Numbered from the stretch's first letter, positions 46,876 to 57,566 are shown. The stretch is 64,000 bases of DNA from an uncultured Pelagibacteraceae bacterium (GCA_902601705.1 CACKNV010000003.1:62001-126000), one strand, 5' to 3'. The notes: generated by a model from the letters alone, not told the origin. Numbers and translations: made by a program.

Positions 46876-47973
46876 TTAAATTGATAAACCTTGATTAGAA
46901 ATGAATTTGCTTATTTTTTTAAGAGTATCATTTTTCGAAATATTTTTCAAAATTGTTTCTTTAAAAGGGTCTAATAATTTATTTTGTTTAAAGAAATTAT
47001 GAGTTAGATCAATTCCTATACCAGTAATAATATTCTCAGATTTTCTATTACTTGTAAATTCTTCAAGGGCAGGAGTGCTTTTTAAAGACATGCCTAATTC
47101 TGTGTAATATTTAAAAATTTTTTGTAACTTATTAATATCTCTTAATACAAGATTAAAACCTTGACCTGCTACGGGATGAACAGTGTGCAATCCTTCACCT
47201 AGAATAAGAATATCATTTTTGTAATATGTTCTTTTTAAATTTAGCATCAGCGGATAAGATTGCTGATTTGAGATCTTAATTTTATTTGTTTTTAAAACTT
47301 TGCAAATTTTTGATTTAACAGCTGAAATAGCATCTTTTTTTAAAAACTCTTTATTTACACTCCACACAAATGAAAAATTATTTTTTGAAAAAGGGAGTAT
47401 AGCTAACGGTCCCTCTTTTAAAAAATATTGGGCAGTATTCAAATTCTTTAGGTTGTGTTTAATGTAACCAGTAATAGCGATTTCTTTATAATCTTTATTT
47501 AACGATCTCTTATCAATTATACTTTTATAGATTTTTGAAGATCTACCTAAGCATAGTATTTTAATATCATAACCATCTAAATCTTTTAATTCATTAATAT
47601 TTTTTTGGAGAGTTTTTATTTTTTTCTTTTTAATTTCTTTAATTAGAATTTCTTTGATTTTATCATTCTCAAAAACGTACATGAGATTTCTACTATCCTC
47701 GTTAAAGTTTAAGAAATTCATATTCTGATCTTTTGTTTCGTAGAAAAGATCAATCTTTTTGGAAGGCCAAAATAACTTTTTGTCGAGTTTATCTATGACT
47801 TTATTAAAAAAATCATAATTAGTGGCAGAAATAGCTGTTGTTCGTTTATCTTTAGAATGCTTGTTTTTTCTAGATATTAAGTGGACTTCTAAACCTTCTA
47901 ATTTATTTAACGCTAAAGCAGTCATTAAACCTGAAAGACCATCTCCAACTATGCAAATTCTCTGTTTTTTCAT
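46876..47973 (-). CDS. UbiH-type FAD-dependent monooxygenase
   Basis: A flavin hydroxylase of the ubiquinone-biosynthesis family. IVGDGLSGLMTALALNKLEG is the FAD Rossmann start. ILGEGLHTVHPVAGQGFNLVLRDI is the second FAD motif characteristic of UbiH/UbiF/UbiI/UbiL. At 365 aa it is slightly short. Which ring position it hydroxylates cannot be told from sequence alone. It lies 4 nt from mnmE and divergent from ftsK across 56 bp. Confidence 0.85.
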   Translation of the reverse strand: MKKQRICIVGDGLSGLMTALALNKLEGLEVHLISRKNKHSKDKRTTAISATNYDFFNKVIDKLDKKLFWPSKKIDLFYETKDQNMNFLNFNEDSRNLMYVFENDKIKEILIKEIKKKKIKTLQKNINELKDLDGYDIKILCLGRSSKIYKSIIDKRSLNKDYKEIAITGYIKHNLKNLNTAQYFLKEGPLAILPFSKNNFSFVWSVNKEFLKKDAISAVKSKICKVLKTNKIKISNQQSYPLMLNLKRTYYKNDILILGEGLHTVHPVAGQGFNLVLRDINKLQKIFKYYTELGMSLKSTPALEEFTSNRKSENIITGIGIDLTHNFFKQNKLLDPFKETILKNISKNDTLKKISKFISNQGLSI

Positions 47974-48029
47974 ATTAAAATTTTTCTCACTTTCATAAAA
48001 ATGGTAAAAAGTACGTAAAACGATTCGTT

Positions 48030-50126
48030 ATGAATACAAACTTTTTAAATAGTGTAACAAATTTTTTAAAAAAACGAACCTTTGAATTTATAGGGTTAAT
48101 CTTAATTTCTACGAGTATCGGTCTAGCAATAGCTTTTACGACATATTCGCCAGAAGATCCGTCATTTGTCTATGGTGATAGGGAATTTGAGATCAAAAAT
48201 TTCTTTGGAATCTATGGAAGTAGTATTGCTGATTTTCTCTTACAAAGTTTTGGTCTCGTTTCATTTTTAATTTTGGCAAATTTCTTATTTTGGGGAATTA
48301 ATTTAATCATTCAAAAAGAAATTAAAAGAATAGTTTTAAAATTATTTCTAGTAGTTTCATATTTAGTCTTAGGTACCATTTTTATTTATATTACCTTTAA
48401 TAATTCGTTCTGGCTTATCGATAACGGTAACTCCGGTTTTGTTGGAAAGATTGGTTATGAGTTTTTAAGCACATGGTTTCCATATATTGATAACACTTAC
48501 TCTGCTTATGGTTTGTTATTGCTTACTTTAATCTTTTTTATTTTTTCTGCTGATTTAAATGTAAAGAAAATTTTTACTGGAACTTTTTCTATAATAGCTT
48601 CACTGTTTAGAAGAAAAAAAAATGCTATTCCTGATATAAATTTAGAAGCAGATCCTATAGAGGAGAAGAGTGAAATCATTGAAAGACCCCAACAATCATT
48701 TTCTTTTGGTGACTTAACTCAATCAGAAAAACCAACAACTAATTTAAGATCAAAATATAAACTTCCAGCAATAGATTATTTAGACAAAAGTTCTACAAAA
48801 CTTAGTGCAGCAGAATTGAATAAAAATCGTCCTGATGGTGAGTTTATGGAAAAAATTCTTTTAGATTTCGGTATTGATGGAAAAATTAAGGCTATTAACA
48901 ACGGTCCTGTTGTTAGTTTGTATGAATTTGAACCAGCACCAGGTGTAAAAGTTTCCAAGATAATAAATTTATCTGAAGATTTAGCCCGAAATACTAGTTC
49001 AACATCAGCAAGGGTTTCGGTAATTCCTGGAAAAAATACAGTTGGTATCGAGATACCAAACGAGACAAGAGAGAGTGTATCGCTTCGAGAAATTATCTCT
49101 TATGAAAAGTTTCAAAAGAAAGATATAAAATTACCTATAGCACTTGGAAAAAGTATATCTGGCATGCCTATCGTTGGAGATCTTACGTCAATGCCTCACT
49201 TATTAATTGCTGGAACAACAGGTTCAGGTAAGTCGGTATGTATTAATACAATTATTGTTTCATTGCTTTACAAATTAAATCCTGATCTTTGTAAATTTAT
49301 TTTAATTGATCCTAAGATGTTAGAACTATCAACTTACGAAGGTATTCCTCATTTATTAACTCCGGTAATCACCGATGCTAAGAAAGCAACATCTGCTTTA
49401 GCTTGGACAGTGAAAGAAATGAATAGCAGATACAAACTAATGAGTAAGGTGGGGGTAAGAAATATTGATGGTTACAATGCTAAACATAAATTAAAGATGC
49501 CTTACATCGTTGTAGTAGTTGATGAGATGTCTGATCTAATGCTTGTTGCTGGTAAAGAAATCGAAAACTACATTCAAAAATTATCACAAATGGCTAGAGC
49601 TGCAGGAATACATATTATTATGGCAACGCAAAGACCAAGTGTTGATGTTATTACTGGAACAATTAAAGCAAACTTTCCAACAAGAGTTTCTTTTCAAGTG
49701 AGCTCTAAAATAGATAGTAGAACAATCTTAGGTGAGCAGGGTGCAGAACAGCTATTAGGTAAAGGTGATATGTTATTCATGTCATCAGCAAATAGAATTG
49801 TTAGAATTCACGGCCCATTTGTTTCAGAGAATGAGATAGAAAAAATTGTTAGCTCCATTAGAGCGCAAGGTGAACCAGATTATATGGATGAAATAACTGC
49901 ACATACAAGTAGTGAAGTTTCTTCTACAACAGAAGGAGACGGCGATGAAGACGAACTATATTCACAAGCGGTTGATATAATTAAATCAGAAGGAAAAGCT
50001 TCGACGAGTTTCTTGCAAAGAAAATTACAAATTGGCTATAATAGAGCAGCTAGAATTATTGATATGATGGAAGAAAAAGGTATTGTCAGTAAAGCAAATC
50101 ATGTTGGTAAACGTGAAGTTCTATAA
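48030..50126 (+). CDS. ftsK: DNA translocase FtsK
   Basis: A septum-bound motor that moves DNA to dif for chromosome dimer resolution. Four transmembrane helices occupy the first 170 residues. The motor has LLIAGTTGSGKSVCINTII (Walker A) and VVVVDEMSDLM (Walker B). The C-terminal gamma domain (DELYSQAVDIIKSEGKASTSFLQRKLQIGYNRAARIID) reads KOPS sites. At 698 aa it has a short linker compared with E. coli. The lolA-like gene starts inside its 3' end. Confidence 0.97.
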   Translation: MNTNFLNSVTNFLKKRTFEFIGLILISTSIGLAIAFTTYSPEDPSFVYGDREFEIKNFFGIYGSSIADFLLQSFGLVSFLILANFLFWGINLIIQKEIKRIVLKLFLVVSYLVLGTIFIYITFNNSFWLIDNGNSGFVGKIGYEFLSTWFPYIDNTYSAYGLLLLTLIFFIFSADLNVKKIFTGTFSIIASLFRRKKNAIPDINLEADPIEEKSEIIERPQQSFSFGDLTQSEKPTTNLRSKYKLPAIDYLDKSSTKLSAAELNKNRPDGEFMEKILLDFGIDGKIKAINNGPVVSLYEFEPAPGVKVSKIINLSEDLARNTSSTSARVSVIPGKNTVGIEIPNETRESVSLREIISYEKFQKKDIKLPIALGKSISGMPIVGDLTSMPHLLIAGTTGSGKSVCINTIIVSLLYKLNPDLCKFILIDPKMLELSTYEGIPHLLTPVITDAKKATSALAWTVKEMNSRYKLMSKVGVRNIDGYNAKHKLKMPYIVVVVDEMSDLMLVAGKEIENYIQKLSQMARAAGIHIIMATQRPSVDVITGTIKANFPTRVSFQVSSKIDSRTILGEQGAEQLLGKGDMLFMSSANRIVRIHGPFVSENEIEKIVSSIRAQGEPDYMDEITAHTSSEVSSTTEGDGDEDELYSQAVDIIKSEGKASTSFLQRKLQIGYNRAARIIDMMEEKGIVSKANHVGKREVL

Positions 50127-50661
50127 AATTTTCACAATATTTATTTTATTATCAGTAAATCTTTCTGCCGATGAAAAAGATCAAATAGTCACTCAATTAA
50201 ATAATTTAAAATCATTAGAATTTACCTTTAATCAAGTGGTGAATGACAAAACTGAGAAGGGAAGTTGCCTTTTAGAATTTCCTGGAAAATTAAAGTGTGA
50301 TTATTTTGATGACAAGAAAAAAGAATTAATAATTAATAAAAAAAGATTAGCAATTACACAAAAGAGGTATGACAAGACTTACTATTATCCCATTTCAAAA
50401 TCTCCATTCCTAAATATTTTATATAAAGATAAACTATTGGAAATTGTAAAATCTGGAAAGTTAGAATTATCTGATCGAATTATAAAGTTAGTTTATTTAG
50501 AAGAGAACGAGATAACAGTTTTCTTTGACAAGAAAACATTAGATTTAAAAGGTTGGCAGATCATTGATCAGTATAATAACAATATAAATTTTTCTTTAAA
50601 CATTGTCGCAAAAAATGATGTCTTTAAAAAAGGAACTTTTAAAATTCCAGAGATGAATTAA
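50113..50661 (+). CDS. lolA: LolA-like outer-membrane lipoprotein carrier
   Basis: A periplasmic chaperone that carries lipoproteins to the outer membrane. A signal peptide (MKFYKIFTIFILLSVNLSA) is followed by LKSLEFTFNQVV, GKLKCDYFDDKKKELIINKK and YYPISKSPFLNIL, which fit the LolA/LprI beta-half-barrel. The GTG at 50113 gives the cleanest signal peptide; ATG 50101 and the track's start at 50083 are alternatives. All overlap the ftsK 3' end. ftsK-lolA order is conserved in proteobacteria and supports the call. Confidence 0.82.
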   Translation: MKFYKIFTIFILLSVNLSADEKDQIVTQLNNLKSLEFTFNQVVNDKTEKGSCLLEFPGKLKCDYFDDKKKELIINKKRLAITQKRYDKTYYYPISKSPFLNILYKDKLLEIVKSGKLELSDRIIKLVYLEENEITVFFDKKTLDLKGWQIIDQYNNNINFSLNIVAKNDVFKKGTFKIPEMN

Positions 50662-51164
50662 GCAACGAAATCGATTTCTTCTTCTTTAAATATTTCAAAA
50701 CCTTTTGATTTATAATTTTGCAGCGCGTGTTTATGATCTAAGCTACACGTATGAACCCACATTCTCTCTGGATTCTTTCTCGATGCACTAGCGATTGCAT
50801 GATTAACAAGAGTTGAACCTAATTTTAAACCTCTAAATTCTTTTAATACTCCTAAATTTATTAATTCTACTTCATTAGAACCCGGATGATATTCTTGTTC
50901 GTAATAACCAACAAGATCTTCTCCTTTTTTTAATACATGAGTTTCTAAATTTTTGTTTGTTACATAGTTAACCCATTCACTATCTGACCATAACAACCTA
51001 TCTCTCCAAAAATGATCTAAACCTATTTGCTTGTAAAAAAATTTATTTAAATGAAAATTATCTTTATTGTCCAAAACAATTTTATAATTTTCAGGGAGAT
51101 TTAGATCTATAGTTTTTGAAAAATCTTTAATCTCTAAAAAATATCTTTTAACTCTAGAAACCAT
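50658..51164 (-). CDS. GNAT-family acetyltransferase
   Basis: A 168-aa N-acetyltransferase. LINLGVLKEFRGLKLGSTLVNHAIASA holds the acetyl-CoA-binding R-G-x-x-x-G-type motif, and HALQNYKSKGFEIFKEEE the final Y-x-x-x-GF strand. The acceptor is unknown. It follows the HIT gene with a 1-nt overlap, at the end of the his cluster, and its stop overlaps the convergent lolA gene by 4 bp. Confidence 0.87.
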   Translation of the reverse strand: MVSRVKRYFLEIKDFSKTIDLNLPENYKIVLDNKDNFHLNKFFYKQIGLDHFWRDRLLWSDSEWVNYVTNKNLETHVLKKGEDLVGYYEQEYHPGSNEVELINLGVLKEFRGLKLGSTLVNHAIASASRKNPERMWVHTCSLDHKHALQNYKSKGFEIFKEEEIDFVA

Positions 51165-51520
51165 TAGCTAACCATCTTTCCTATCTTTTCACCTGCAAAA
51201 ATATGATAATGCAAATGAGGAACTTCTTGCCCTCCATCGCTACCAATATTTGTAAGAGCTCGGTAACCTTTATCTTTTGAACCAATTAAATTTGCTACAT
51301 GTGTGACAGCTTTATTTAATTCAACTATCTCTTTATCAGAAGCTTTTTTGTTGAAATGATCTAAATCAACATACTCGCCTTTTGGTATTACTAATACGTG
51401 CACTTTCTTTTGAGGATTAATGTCATGAAAAGCTAAAACATGATCGTTTTCATAAACTTTCTTGCAAGGAATTTCTCCTCTAAGAATTTTTGCAAATATA
51501 TTATTTTTATCGTAGCTCAT
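51164..51520 (-). CDS. HIT-family nucleotide-binding hydrolase
   Basis: A small nucleotidyl hydrolase. VPHLHYHIFAGE is the histidine-triad motif (H-x-H-x-H). NIFAKILRGEIPCKKVYENDHVLAFHDINPQKKVHVLVIPKG is the standard N-terminal part. At 118 aa it is typical of the bacterial HinT group. It overlaps hisE by 4 nt, so it is transcribed with the his genes; a his-HIT link recurs in alphaproteobacteria. Confidence 0.92.
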   Translation of the reverse strand: MSYDKNNIFAKILRGEIPCKKVYENDHVLAFHDINPQKKVHVLVIPKGEYVDLDHFNKKASDKEIVELNKAVTHVANLIGSKDKGYRALTNIGSDGGQEVPHLHYHIFAGEKIGKMVS

Positions 51521-51789
51521 TTTTGTCTTTTTTTTAGTTCACTCATGACATCTTCAATCTTGATATTATTAGCTTCAAGATAAACCATCAAATGATAAAT
51601 TACATCTGCTGCTTCGTGTATTTTATTAGAGTTTTGTTCAACGGCCTCGATTAATTCTCCTATTTCCTCTTTAACTTTTGCAACACTTAAACTTTTATCG
51701 TTGAGAAGTTTGTTCGTATAAGATTTATCAGGAGAAGAATTTTTTCTCTCTCTAATAATTTTCATTAACTGTTCTAAGTTTTCAAGCAT
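51517..51789 (-). CDS. hisE: Phosphoribosyl-ATP pyrophosphatase
   Basis: The second step of histidine synthesis, PR-ATP to PR-AMP. KVKEEIGELIEAVE and IHEAADVIYHLMVYLEANNI carry the acidic metal-binding helices of the MazG-like HisE fold. Its 90 aa is normal for stand-alone HisE. It is the last his gene here, one base after hisF and overlapping the HIT gene. Confidence 0.95.
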   Translation of the reverse strand: MLENLEQLMKIIRERKNSSPDKSYTNKLLNDKSLSVAKVKEEIGELIEAVEQNSNKIHEAADVIYHLMVYLEANNIKIEDVMSELKKRQK

Positions 51790-51790
51790 A

Positions 51791-52549
51791 TTATAATCTT
51801 ACTGATACATTCTTAGAATTCAAATATTCTTTGGCTTCTTTGATTTTATATTCTCCATAGTGAAAAATAGAAGCTGCTAGAACTGCACTCGCTCCACCTT
51901 TAACTATACCATCGTAGAAATGATCTAAAGTTCCTACACCGCCAGAAGCAATTACAGGAATATTAGTTTTATCTGTAATTACTTTTAGTAATTCAACGTC
52001 GTAACCAGATTTTGTTCCATCTCTATCCATAGAAGTTAATAAAATTTCTCCAGCTCCATTTGTTTCCACCTGTTTAGCAAATTCTACGGCATCAATACCT
52101 GTTTTATTTCTTCCACCGTGAGTAAAAACTTCCCATTTATTGTCTGAAATTTTTTTGGCATCGATAGCCACAACAATACATTGAGAGCCAAATTTTTTAG
52201 ACGCCTCTTTTACAAAACTAACATCTTTAACTGCTGCTGTATTAATAGAAACTTTATCTGCACCGGCTAATAATAAATCAGTTATATTTTGAATAGTTCG
52301 AACTCCACCACCAACAGTCAAAGGAACAAAACATTCTTTTGCAGTTTTTCTTACAATATCAATAATTGTCTCTCTGTTTTCATTTGATGCAGTAATGTCT
52401 AAAAAACAAATCTCATCAGCTCCACCATCACTGTAAATCTTAGCTTGTTCAACTGGATCTCCAGCATCTTTCAATTCGACAAAGTTAATGCCCTTAACTA
52501 CTCTTCCATTCTTAACATCTAAACAAGGTATAATTCTATTTTTAAGCAC
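51791..52549 (-). CDS. hisF: Imidazole glycerol phosphate synthase, HisF cyclase subunit
   Basis: The TIM-barrel cyclase that uses ammonia from HisH to form IGP and [21 protein letters not shown] has catalytic Asp11. [18 protein letters not shown] and [15 protein letters not shown] (second Asp) follow. Its 252 aa is normal. It starts at GTG and overlaps hisA by 8 nt. Confidence 0.97.
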   Translation of the reverse strand: MLKNRIIPCLDVKNGRVVKGINFVELKDAGDPVEQAKIYSDGGADEICFLDITASNENRETIIDIVRKTAKECFVPLTVGGGVRTIQNITDLLLAGADKVSINTAAVKDVSFVKEASKKFGSQCIVVAIDAKKISDNKWEVFTHGGRNKTGIDAVEFAKQVETNGAGEILLTSMDRDGTKSGYDVELLKVITDKTNIPVIASGGVGTLDHFYDGIVKGGASAVLAASIFHYGEYKIKEAKEYLNSKNVSVRL

Positions 52550-53267
52550 TGATTTCCTTCGCTAGCTCATCTAGTTTGATATCACCATCATAAATAGCTT
52601 TACCAACAATGATACCTTCAATTTTTTTATTATTTAATTCTCTAGCTTTCTTAATATCATTTATCGAGGAAACCCCTCCCGAAATAACTACAGGACAATT
52701 AGATAGTTCTGTAATTTTTACAGTCTCGTCAAAATTAGGGCTTGTTTTCATTCCATCTCTATTTATATCTGTATAAATAATTCTGCTCACTCCATAACTG
52801 TTGACTTCTTTTAGAAAGTCTAAAGTTTTAATATTAAGATTTTCTTTCCAACCTGATACCGAAAGATTTCCATCCTTTGCGTCTAATCCTAAAGCAATTT
52901 GACCTTTAAACTTTTCACAAGCCTCTTTTAAAAATTCTTTATTTTTAATCGCACCACTACCTAAAATAACTTTCTCGACGCCTGCATTGATATATTGCTG
53001 AATACTATTCAATGATCTAACACCACCTCCTATTTCGATTTTTATATCGTATTTACTTACAATTTCCTGAATGATATTTAAATTAACTGTCTTACCGGTC
53101 AGCGCTCCATCTAAATCTACAATGTGTAAATTTTTAAAGCCGTGGTCTTTATATTTTCTTGCTTGATCAATAGGTGAGGTTTTATATTCAGTTTTGTTCT
53201 CAAAATCTCCTTTGATTAATCTCACACACTTTTTGTCTTTTATATCTATAGCTGGGAATATTTTCAT
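52542..53267 (-). CDS. hisA: ProFAR isomerase HisA
   Basis: Isomerises ProFAR to PRFAR on a TIM barrel related to His[20 protein letters not shown] and [15 protein letters not shown] carry the family motifs, including the first catalytic Asp (AID). [15 protein letters not shown] holds the second. Its 241 aa is normal. It shares one base with hisH and overlaps hisF. Confidence 0.97.
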   Translation of the reverse strand: MKIFPAIDIKDKKCVRLIKGDFENKTEYKTSPIDQARKYKDHGFKNLHIVDLDGALTGKTVNLNIIQEIVSKYDIKIEIGGGVRSLNSIQQYINAGVEKVILGSGAIKNKEFLKEACEKFKGQIALGLDAKDGNLSVSGWKENLNIKTLDFLKEVNSYGVSRIIYTDINRDGMKTSPNFDETVKITELSNCPVVISGGVSSINDIKKARELNNKKIEGIIVGKAIYDGDIKLDELAKEISA

Positions 53268-53893
53268 TATAGTTTTATAAAATTATCAATTATTTTTAGT
53301 CCAACTTTATCACTTTTCTCAGGGTGAAATTGAGTTCCAAACAAATTATCTCTTTCAACAGAACAGACAATTTTTGAAGAATAATCAGTTGTTGCCGAAA
53401 TTACTGATTTATCATTTGGAATAAACTCGTAACTGTGTACGAAATACATATGAGATTTGTTTTTTATATCTTTAAATATTTTACTTTCTTTTTGAATTTC
53501 AATTTCATTCCAGCCAATATGTGGAAGTTTAAACTTTCCGCTTTGATTGTTGATTTTGGAAACTTTACCAGAAATCCAACCTAGTCCTTTTGTTTCCGCT
53601 TCTTCATAACCTACATCTGCAAACATTTGTAAGCCTACACAGATTCCTAATAGTGGTTTCTTGTCTGTGATTGCAAATTTATTTAGAGTATCTTTTAATC
53701 CGTTAATCTTATTAAGAGAGTCTACACAACTTTTAAATGAACCTTGTCCAGGTAAAACTATTTTATCACTAGATTTAATTTTCTTTATATCCGAAGTTAC
53801 TTCTATATTAACTTTACCTTTAGCCACCTCTTTAAAAGAGTTAATGACTGAGCTTATATTGCCCGATTGGTAGTCAACAATTGTGACGTTCAT
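53267..53893 (-). CDS. hisH: Imidazole glycerol phosphate synthase, HisH glutaminase subunit
   Basis: A class-I glutamine amidotransferase feeding ammonia to HisF. LLGICVGLQMFADVG has the nucleophile Cys. FGTQFHPEKSDKVGLKII has the catalytic His and Glu. Its 208 aa is normal when the ATG at 53893 is used; the track's 53896 is a TTG just before it. It lies between hisB and hisA. Confidence 0.96.
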   Translation of the reverse strand: MNVTIVDYQSGNISSVINSFKEVAKGKVNIEVTSDIKKIKSSDKIVLPGQGSFKSCVDSLNKINGLKDTLNKFAITDKKPLLGICVGLQMFADVGYEEAETKGLGWISGKVSKINNQSGKFKLPHIGWNEIEIQKESKIFKDIKNKSHMYFVHSYEFIPNDKSVISATTDYSSKIVCSVERDNLFGTQFHPEKSDKVGLKIIDNFIKL

Positions 53894-53898
53894 CAATT

Positions 53899-54489
53899 TT
53901 AAATAGAGCCTTTGGTCGAAGGTATTGAGTTTTTAATTCTTTTATCAACTTCTAGAGCATCTTTTAGTGATCTAGCTAAACCTTTGTAACAAGACTCAAT
54001 TTTGTGGTGACTGTTTTCACCATAAATATTTTCAACGTGTAAAGTAACACCAGCGGACTGTGAAAAAGCTTGGAACCACTCCTTGAATAATTCTGTATCC
54101 ATCTCACCAAGTTTCTCAACAGGTAAATTTACTTTCCAAATTAGATACGGTCTATTAGACACATCAATTGAAACTCGACTTAAAGTTTCATCCATTGGAA
54201 TCATTGTTGAAGCATATCTTTTTATACCTTTTCGGTTGCCAGCTGCTTTTTTAATAGCTTCGCCGATAGCTATGCCTGTATCTTCTGTAGTGTGGTGTAA
54301 GTCAATATGAGTATCACCTTTAGCACTTACCTCTAAATCGATTAGAGAATGCTTAGAAAGTTGTTCTAACATATGATCAAGAAAACCAATCCCAGTTTTA
54401 ATTTTATATTTACCTTTACCGTCTAAATTAACGGAAACAGAAATACTAGTTTCTTTTGTTTTTCTACTGATTTTTGCTTTTCTTGCCAT
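53899..54489 (-). CDS. hisB: Imidazoleglycerol-phosphate dehydratase
   Basis: Dehydrates IGP to imidazole-acetol phosphate. [32 protein letters not shown] and the later [19 protein letters not shown] hold the metal-binding histidines. At 196 aa it is the single-domain form without a phosphatase. It is the first gene of hisB-hisH-hisA-hisF-hisE, divergent from hslVU across 102 bp. Confidence 0.97.
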   Translation of the reverse strand: MARKAKISRKTKETSISVSVNLDGKGKYKIKTGIGFLDHMLEQLSKHSLIDLEVSAKGDTHIDLHHTTEDTGIAIGEAIKKAAGNRKGIKRYASTMIPMDETLSRVSIDVSNRPYLIWKVNLPVEKLGEMDTELFKEWFQAFSQSAGVTLHVENIYGENSHHKIESCYKGLARSLKDALEVDKRIKNSIPSTKGSI

Positions 54490-54519
54490 AAATTAACTCT
54501 GAATTATCTTTGATATATA

Positions 54520-54525
54520 TATAAT
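54520..54525 (+). promoter_or_regulatory. Possible -10 box for hslVU
   Basis: A perfect TATAAT lies in the 102-bp spacer between divergent hisB and hslV, 66 bp before the hslV ATG. No convincing -35 is seen 17 bp upstream. hslV has no clear Shine-Dalgarno sequence. In AT-rich DNA the hexamer alone is weak evidence. Confidence 0.3.
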
Positions 54526-54591
54526 CGGTCATTTTATCAATAAATCAGATTTACTATTGAAGATCTAAAAATAATCTCCACATATAACACC

Positions 54592-55131
54592 ATGAATACA
54601 GCTGAAAAGTGGCATGGAACAACGATTGTCTTGCTTAGAAAAAATGGTGAAACTGTTGTGGCTGGTGACGGTCAAGTTAGCTTAGGTAATACTGTTTTAA
54701 AAAGTAAAGCCAAGAAGGTAAGAAAAATTGAGAGTAGAGGGGTAATTGCAGGATTTGCAGGTTCAACTGCAGATGCACTTACCTTGTTTGAAAGATTAGA
54801 GGCAAAATTAGAAAAACACGCAGGTAATTTACAGAGAGCAGCAGTAGAACTAGCAAAAGATTGGAGGAGCGATAAATTTTTAAGAAGATTAGAAGCTTTG
54901 ATGGCTGTAGCAGATAAAAAGCATAGTTTTATAATTTCTGGAACAGGAGATGTTTTAGAACCAGAGGATGGAATAATCGGAATTGGATCAGGTGGAAATT
55001 ACGCTCTTGCGGCTGCAAAGGTGTTAACTGAAACTGATATGAGTGCTGAGGATATAGCTAGAAAATCAATTAAAGTTGCATCAGACATATGTGTGTTTAC
55101 TAATAACAACGTTACAGTAGAAAAAATTTAA
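54592..55131 (+). CDS. hslV: ATP-dependent protease proteolytic subunit HslV
   Basis: A proteasome-like threonine peptidase. [25 protein letters not shown] gives the catalytic Thr at residue 10 after removal of the propeptide. [21 protein letters not shown] and [17 protein letters not shown] are HslV signatures. Its 179 aa is normal. hslU follows one base later. Confidence 0.97.
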   Translation: MNTAEKWHGTTIVLLRKNGETVVAGDGQVSLGNTVLKSKAKKVRKIESRGVIAGFAGSTADALTLFERLEAKLEKHAGNLQRAAVELAKDWRSDKFLRRLEALMAVADKKHSFIISGTGDVLEPEDGIIGIGSGGNYALAAAKVLTETDMSAEDIARKSIKVASDICVFTNNNVTVEKI

Positions 55132-55132
55132 T

Positions 55133-56506
55133 ATGGCACCAACTAATAAAATTACAAATTTAAAAGTATTAAAAAAAAATGAAGAGAATTCAAAAGTCAG
55201 CGCTTTATCACCTAGAGAAATTGTTTCTGAATTAGACAGATACGTTATTGGTCAAAAAGATGCAAAAAAAGCTGTAGCTGTGGCCTTGAGAAACAGATGG
55301 AGAAGACAAGCTTTATCAGATGAAATGAGAGATGAAGTTCTTCCAAAAAATATTTTAATGATAGGACCAACAGGGGTTGGTAAAACAGAAATTTCTAGAA
55401 GGCTTTCTAAATTGGCGGAGGCTCCTTTTATAAAAGTTGAAGCTACTAGATTTACAGAAGTTGGTTATGTAGGGAGAGATGTAGAACAAATTATCAGAGA
55501 TTTAATTGAAATTGCAATTGCTATGGAGAGGGAGAAAAAAAGAAAAGAAGTTAAAGCTAAGGCAGAATTGAAAGCAGAAGAAAAAGTATTAGATGCACTT
55601 GTGGGTAATAAAGCAAGTGTTGCTACAAGAGAGAGTTTTAGGAAAAGATTAAGGACAGGTGACCTAGATAACAATGAAATTGAAATAGAAGTTCAAAATT
55701 CCTCTAATCCTCTTCAAAATTTCGAAATTCCAGGAATGCCAGGTGGTAATGTCGGAATGGTAAATCTCGGAGACATCCTAGGAAAATCTATGGGAGGTAA
55801 GAAAGGTAAAAAGAAAAAAATGACCGTAAAAGAGTCTCATGACATTTTAGTTGCACAAGAATCAGACAAAATGATTGAAGAGGATAAAATTATTTTAGAA
55901 GCAAAAAAAGCTACCGAAGAAAACGGAATTGTTTTTTTAGATGAGATTGATAAAGTTTCCGCAAGAAGTGACAGAGTTGGTGGTGACGTTTCAAGGGAAG
56001 GCGTGCAGAGAGATCTTTTACCACTTATAGAAGGTACAACTGTGAGTACTAAACACGGTCCTATTAAAACCGATCATATCTTATTTATAGCATCTGGAGC
56101 TTTTCAATTAGCTAAACCTTCTGATCTGTTGCCTGAGTTACAAGGTAGATTGCCAATAAGAGTTGAGCTTGACGCACTTAAAGAGGAAGATTTCAAAAGA
56201 ATTCTAAAAGAACCTGATAACAGTTTAATTAAACAATATATTGAATTGTTGAAAACTGAAAATGTAAATCTTGAATTTACAGATGATGGAATTGATATGC
56301 TTGCTAAAATTTCCGCAGAAGTTAATTCTTCTGTTGAAAATATCGGTGCAAGGAGACTCCATACTATTATTGAAAAAGTATTAGATGATATTAGTTTTAA
56401 TGCTACTGACAAAGCTGGGGAAACAGTTACTGTAGATCGGAAATATGTCCAAAATAATTTAGGAAATTTAGTTAAAGATACAGATCTTTCAAAGTTTATA
56501 TTATAA
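55133..56506 (+). CDS. hslU: ATP-dependent protease ATPase subunit HslU
   Basis: An AAA+ unfoldase that feeds substrates to Hsl[26 protein letters not shown] is the start motif. [14 protein letters not shown] is Walker A and [11 protein letters not shown] Walker B. The I domain lies between them and the pore and C-terminal parts follow. Its 457 aa is normal. Its stop overlaps the convergent Smr gene by 6 bp. Confidence 0.97.
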   Translation: MAPTNKITNLKVLKKNEENSKVSALSPREIVSELDRYVIGQKDAKKAVAVALRNRWRRQALSDEMRDEVLPKNILMIGPTGVGKTEISRRLSKLAEAPFIKVEATRFTEVGYVGRDVEQIIRDLIEIAIAMEREKKRKEVKAKAELKAEEKVLDALVGNKASVATRESFRKRLRTGDLDNNEIEIEVQNSSNPLQNFEIPGMPGGNVGMVNLGDILGKSMGGKKGKKKKMTVKESHDILVAQESDKMIEEDKIILEAKKATEENGIVFLDEIDKVSARSDRVGGDVSREGVQRDLLPLIEGTTVSTKHGPIKTDHILFIASGAFQLAKPSDLLPELQGRLPIRVELDALKEEDFKRILKEPDNSLIKQYIELLKTENVNLEFTDDGIDMLAKISAEVNSSVENIGARRLHTIIEKVLDDISFNATDKAGETVTVDRKYVQNNLGNLVKDTDLSKFIL

Positions 56507-56923
56507 ATTCCTTAGCTTAATTATTATTGCACCACTTCCACCGTCTATTTTTTCAGCGTCATTTATTGAAACAATAAATTTATTTAACTCTGAATTTTTT
56601 TTTATAAATTCGGGAACAGAATATTTTAATCTCCCTAAATCCCTAGACACATATACATCAGTATTATTAGAAGAATGTAACCCTTTTCCGGTAATAAGTA
56701 ATAATTCTTTAAATTTATTTTTAATACAATGTTTTATAATTTCTTGAACTTTGATATTTGCCTCATCTAAAGTAAATCCGTGCAAATCAAATTTGTAGCG
56801 ATTTTTTCTTTCAACTTCCTCAGGGACATTTTTTTTTTCTTTATCATAAATATCTGTTGGATTTTTTATGTATTCTTCCCAGGTTTTTTTATCTTTTTGG
56901 TTTGTGTCTTTTTTTTTAATCAC
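56501..56923 (-). CDS. Smr-domain protein
   Basis: A small protein with a C-terminal Smr (MutS2-like) domain. [21 protein letters not shown] is the 'LDLHG' start. [14 protein letters not shown] is the nucleic-acid-binding G-K-G turn, and [12 protein letters not shown] the end. The N-terminal 40 residues are polar and disordered. It starts at GTG overlapping the Tim44-like stop. Related domains act as endonucleases, in some cases on mRNA of collided ribosomes; the role here is inferred. Confidence 0.9.
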   Translation of the reverse strand: MIKKKDTNQKDKKTWEEYIKNPTDIYDKEKKNVPEEVERKNRYKFDLHGFTLDEANIKVQEIIKHCIKNKFKELLLITGKGLHSSNNTDVYVSRDLGRLKYSVPEFIKKNSELNKFIVSINDAEKIDGGSGAIIIKLRNL

Positions 56924-57522
56924 TTGCTGATAATTTCAGACAAATACCAATTAGGACCTTTTTGCTTTATGTTTCTTGTAAATTTCCAGCTGTCAGTTAC
57001 AAACTTAATTTTATCGGGGTTTCCCTCTATTATTTTGTTTTCTTTATCTTTCTTCACAGAGATAACTTCTGCAACAAATTTAACTGTAGCGAATAAATCA
57101 TCTCTTACTTTCTCATATTTTTCTACGGAAGATTCTTTTATTCCAATAAATGTAAACTCAGATTTAATACCCTCTTTATTTCTTGATTTTATAGCGTCAG
57201 AAAAATTTGAAAACATATTTGATGATAATAAACTTTTTAATTTTATTAAATCGCCAACAGCAAATGATGTTAAGATGCTCTCGTAAGCTATTTCAGCACC
57301 TCTTAAAAACTCTTTTTTATCTTTTCCTTCTAAAATATCCAGATTTTCCTTAATAGGTTTTGTTTCATTTTTCGGTATGCTAAATTCTTTTTCAGCAAAA
57401 GAAGGGTATACTTTGGACTCGTGTCCTGTTTTCCTACCCAATATACTTCTCAATCGCAAGATGATGAATCCCGCTATCATACCCAAAAGAATTATATCTA
57501 AATAACCAAAACTATTACTCAT
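56920..57522 (-). CDS. Tim44-like inner-membrane protein
   Basis: A bacterial Tim44/TimA-type protein. A single N-terminal transmembrane segment (YLDIILLGMIAGFIILRLRSILG) is followed by a charged linker and the Tim44 lipid-binding domain (EFLRGAEIAYESILTSFAVGDLIKLKSLLS, ending FVTDSWKFTRNIKQKGPNWYLSEI). The start at 57522 (MSNSFG) is preferred over 57540. It is next to fxsA and secB, which is the usual alphaproteobacterial place of this gene, possibly linking it to protein export. Confidence 0.87.
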   Translation of the reverse strand: MSNSFGYLDIILLGMIAGFIILRLRSILGRKTGHESKVYPSFAEKEFSIPKNETKPIKENLDILEGKDKKEFLRGAEIAYESILTSFAVGDLIKLKSLLSSNMFSNFSDAIKSRNKEGIKSEFTFIGIKESSVEKYEKVRDDLFATVKFVAEVISVKKDKENKIIEGNPDKIKFVTDSWKFTRNIKQKGPNWYLSEIISK

Positions 57523-57566
57523 AATTTGATAAATATACATTAATCATATATTTTTGTATCAGACAA

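Noticed and set aside
54557-54588. TTGAAG...TATAAC as an hslV promoter
   Set aside because: The -10 would end 4 bp before the ATG and the spacing is about 20, so transcription would start inside the gene.
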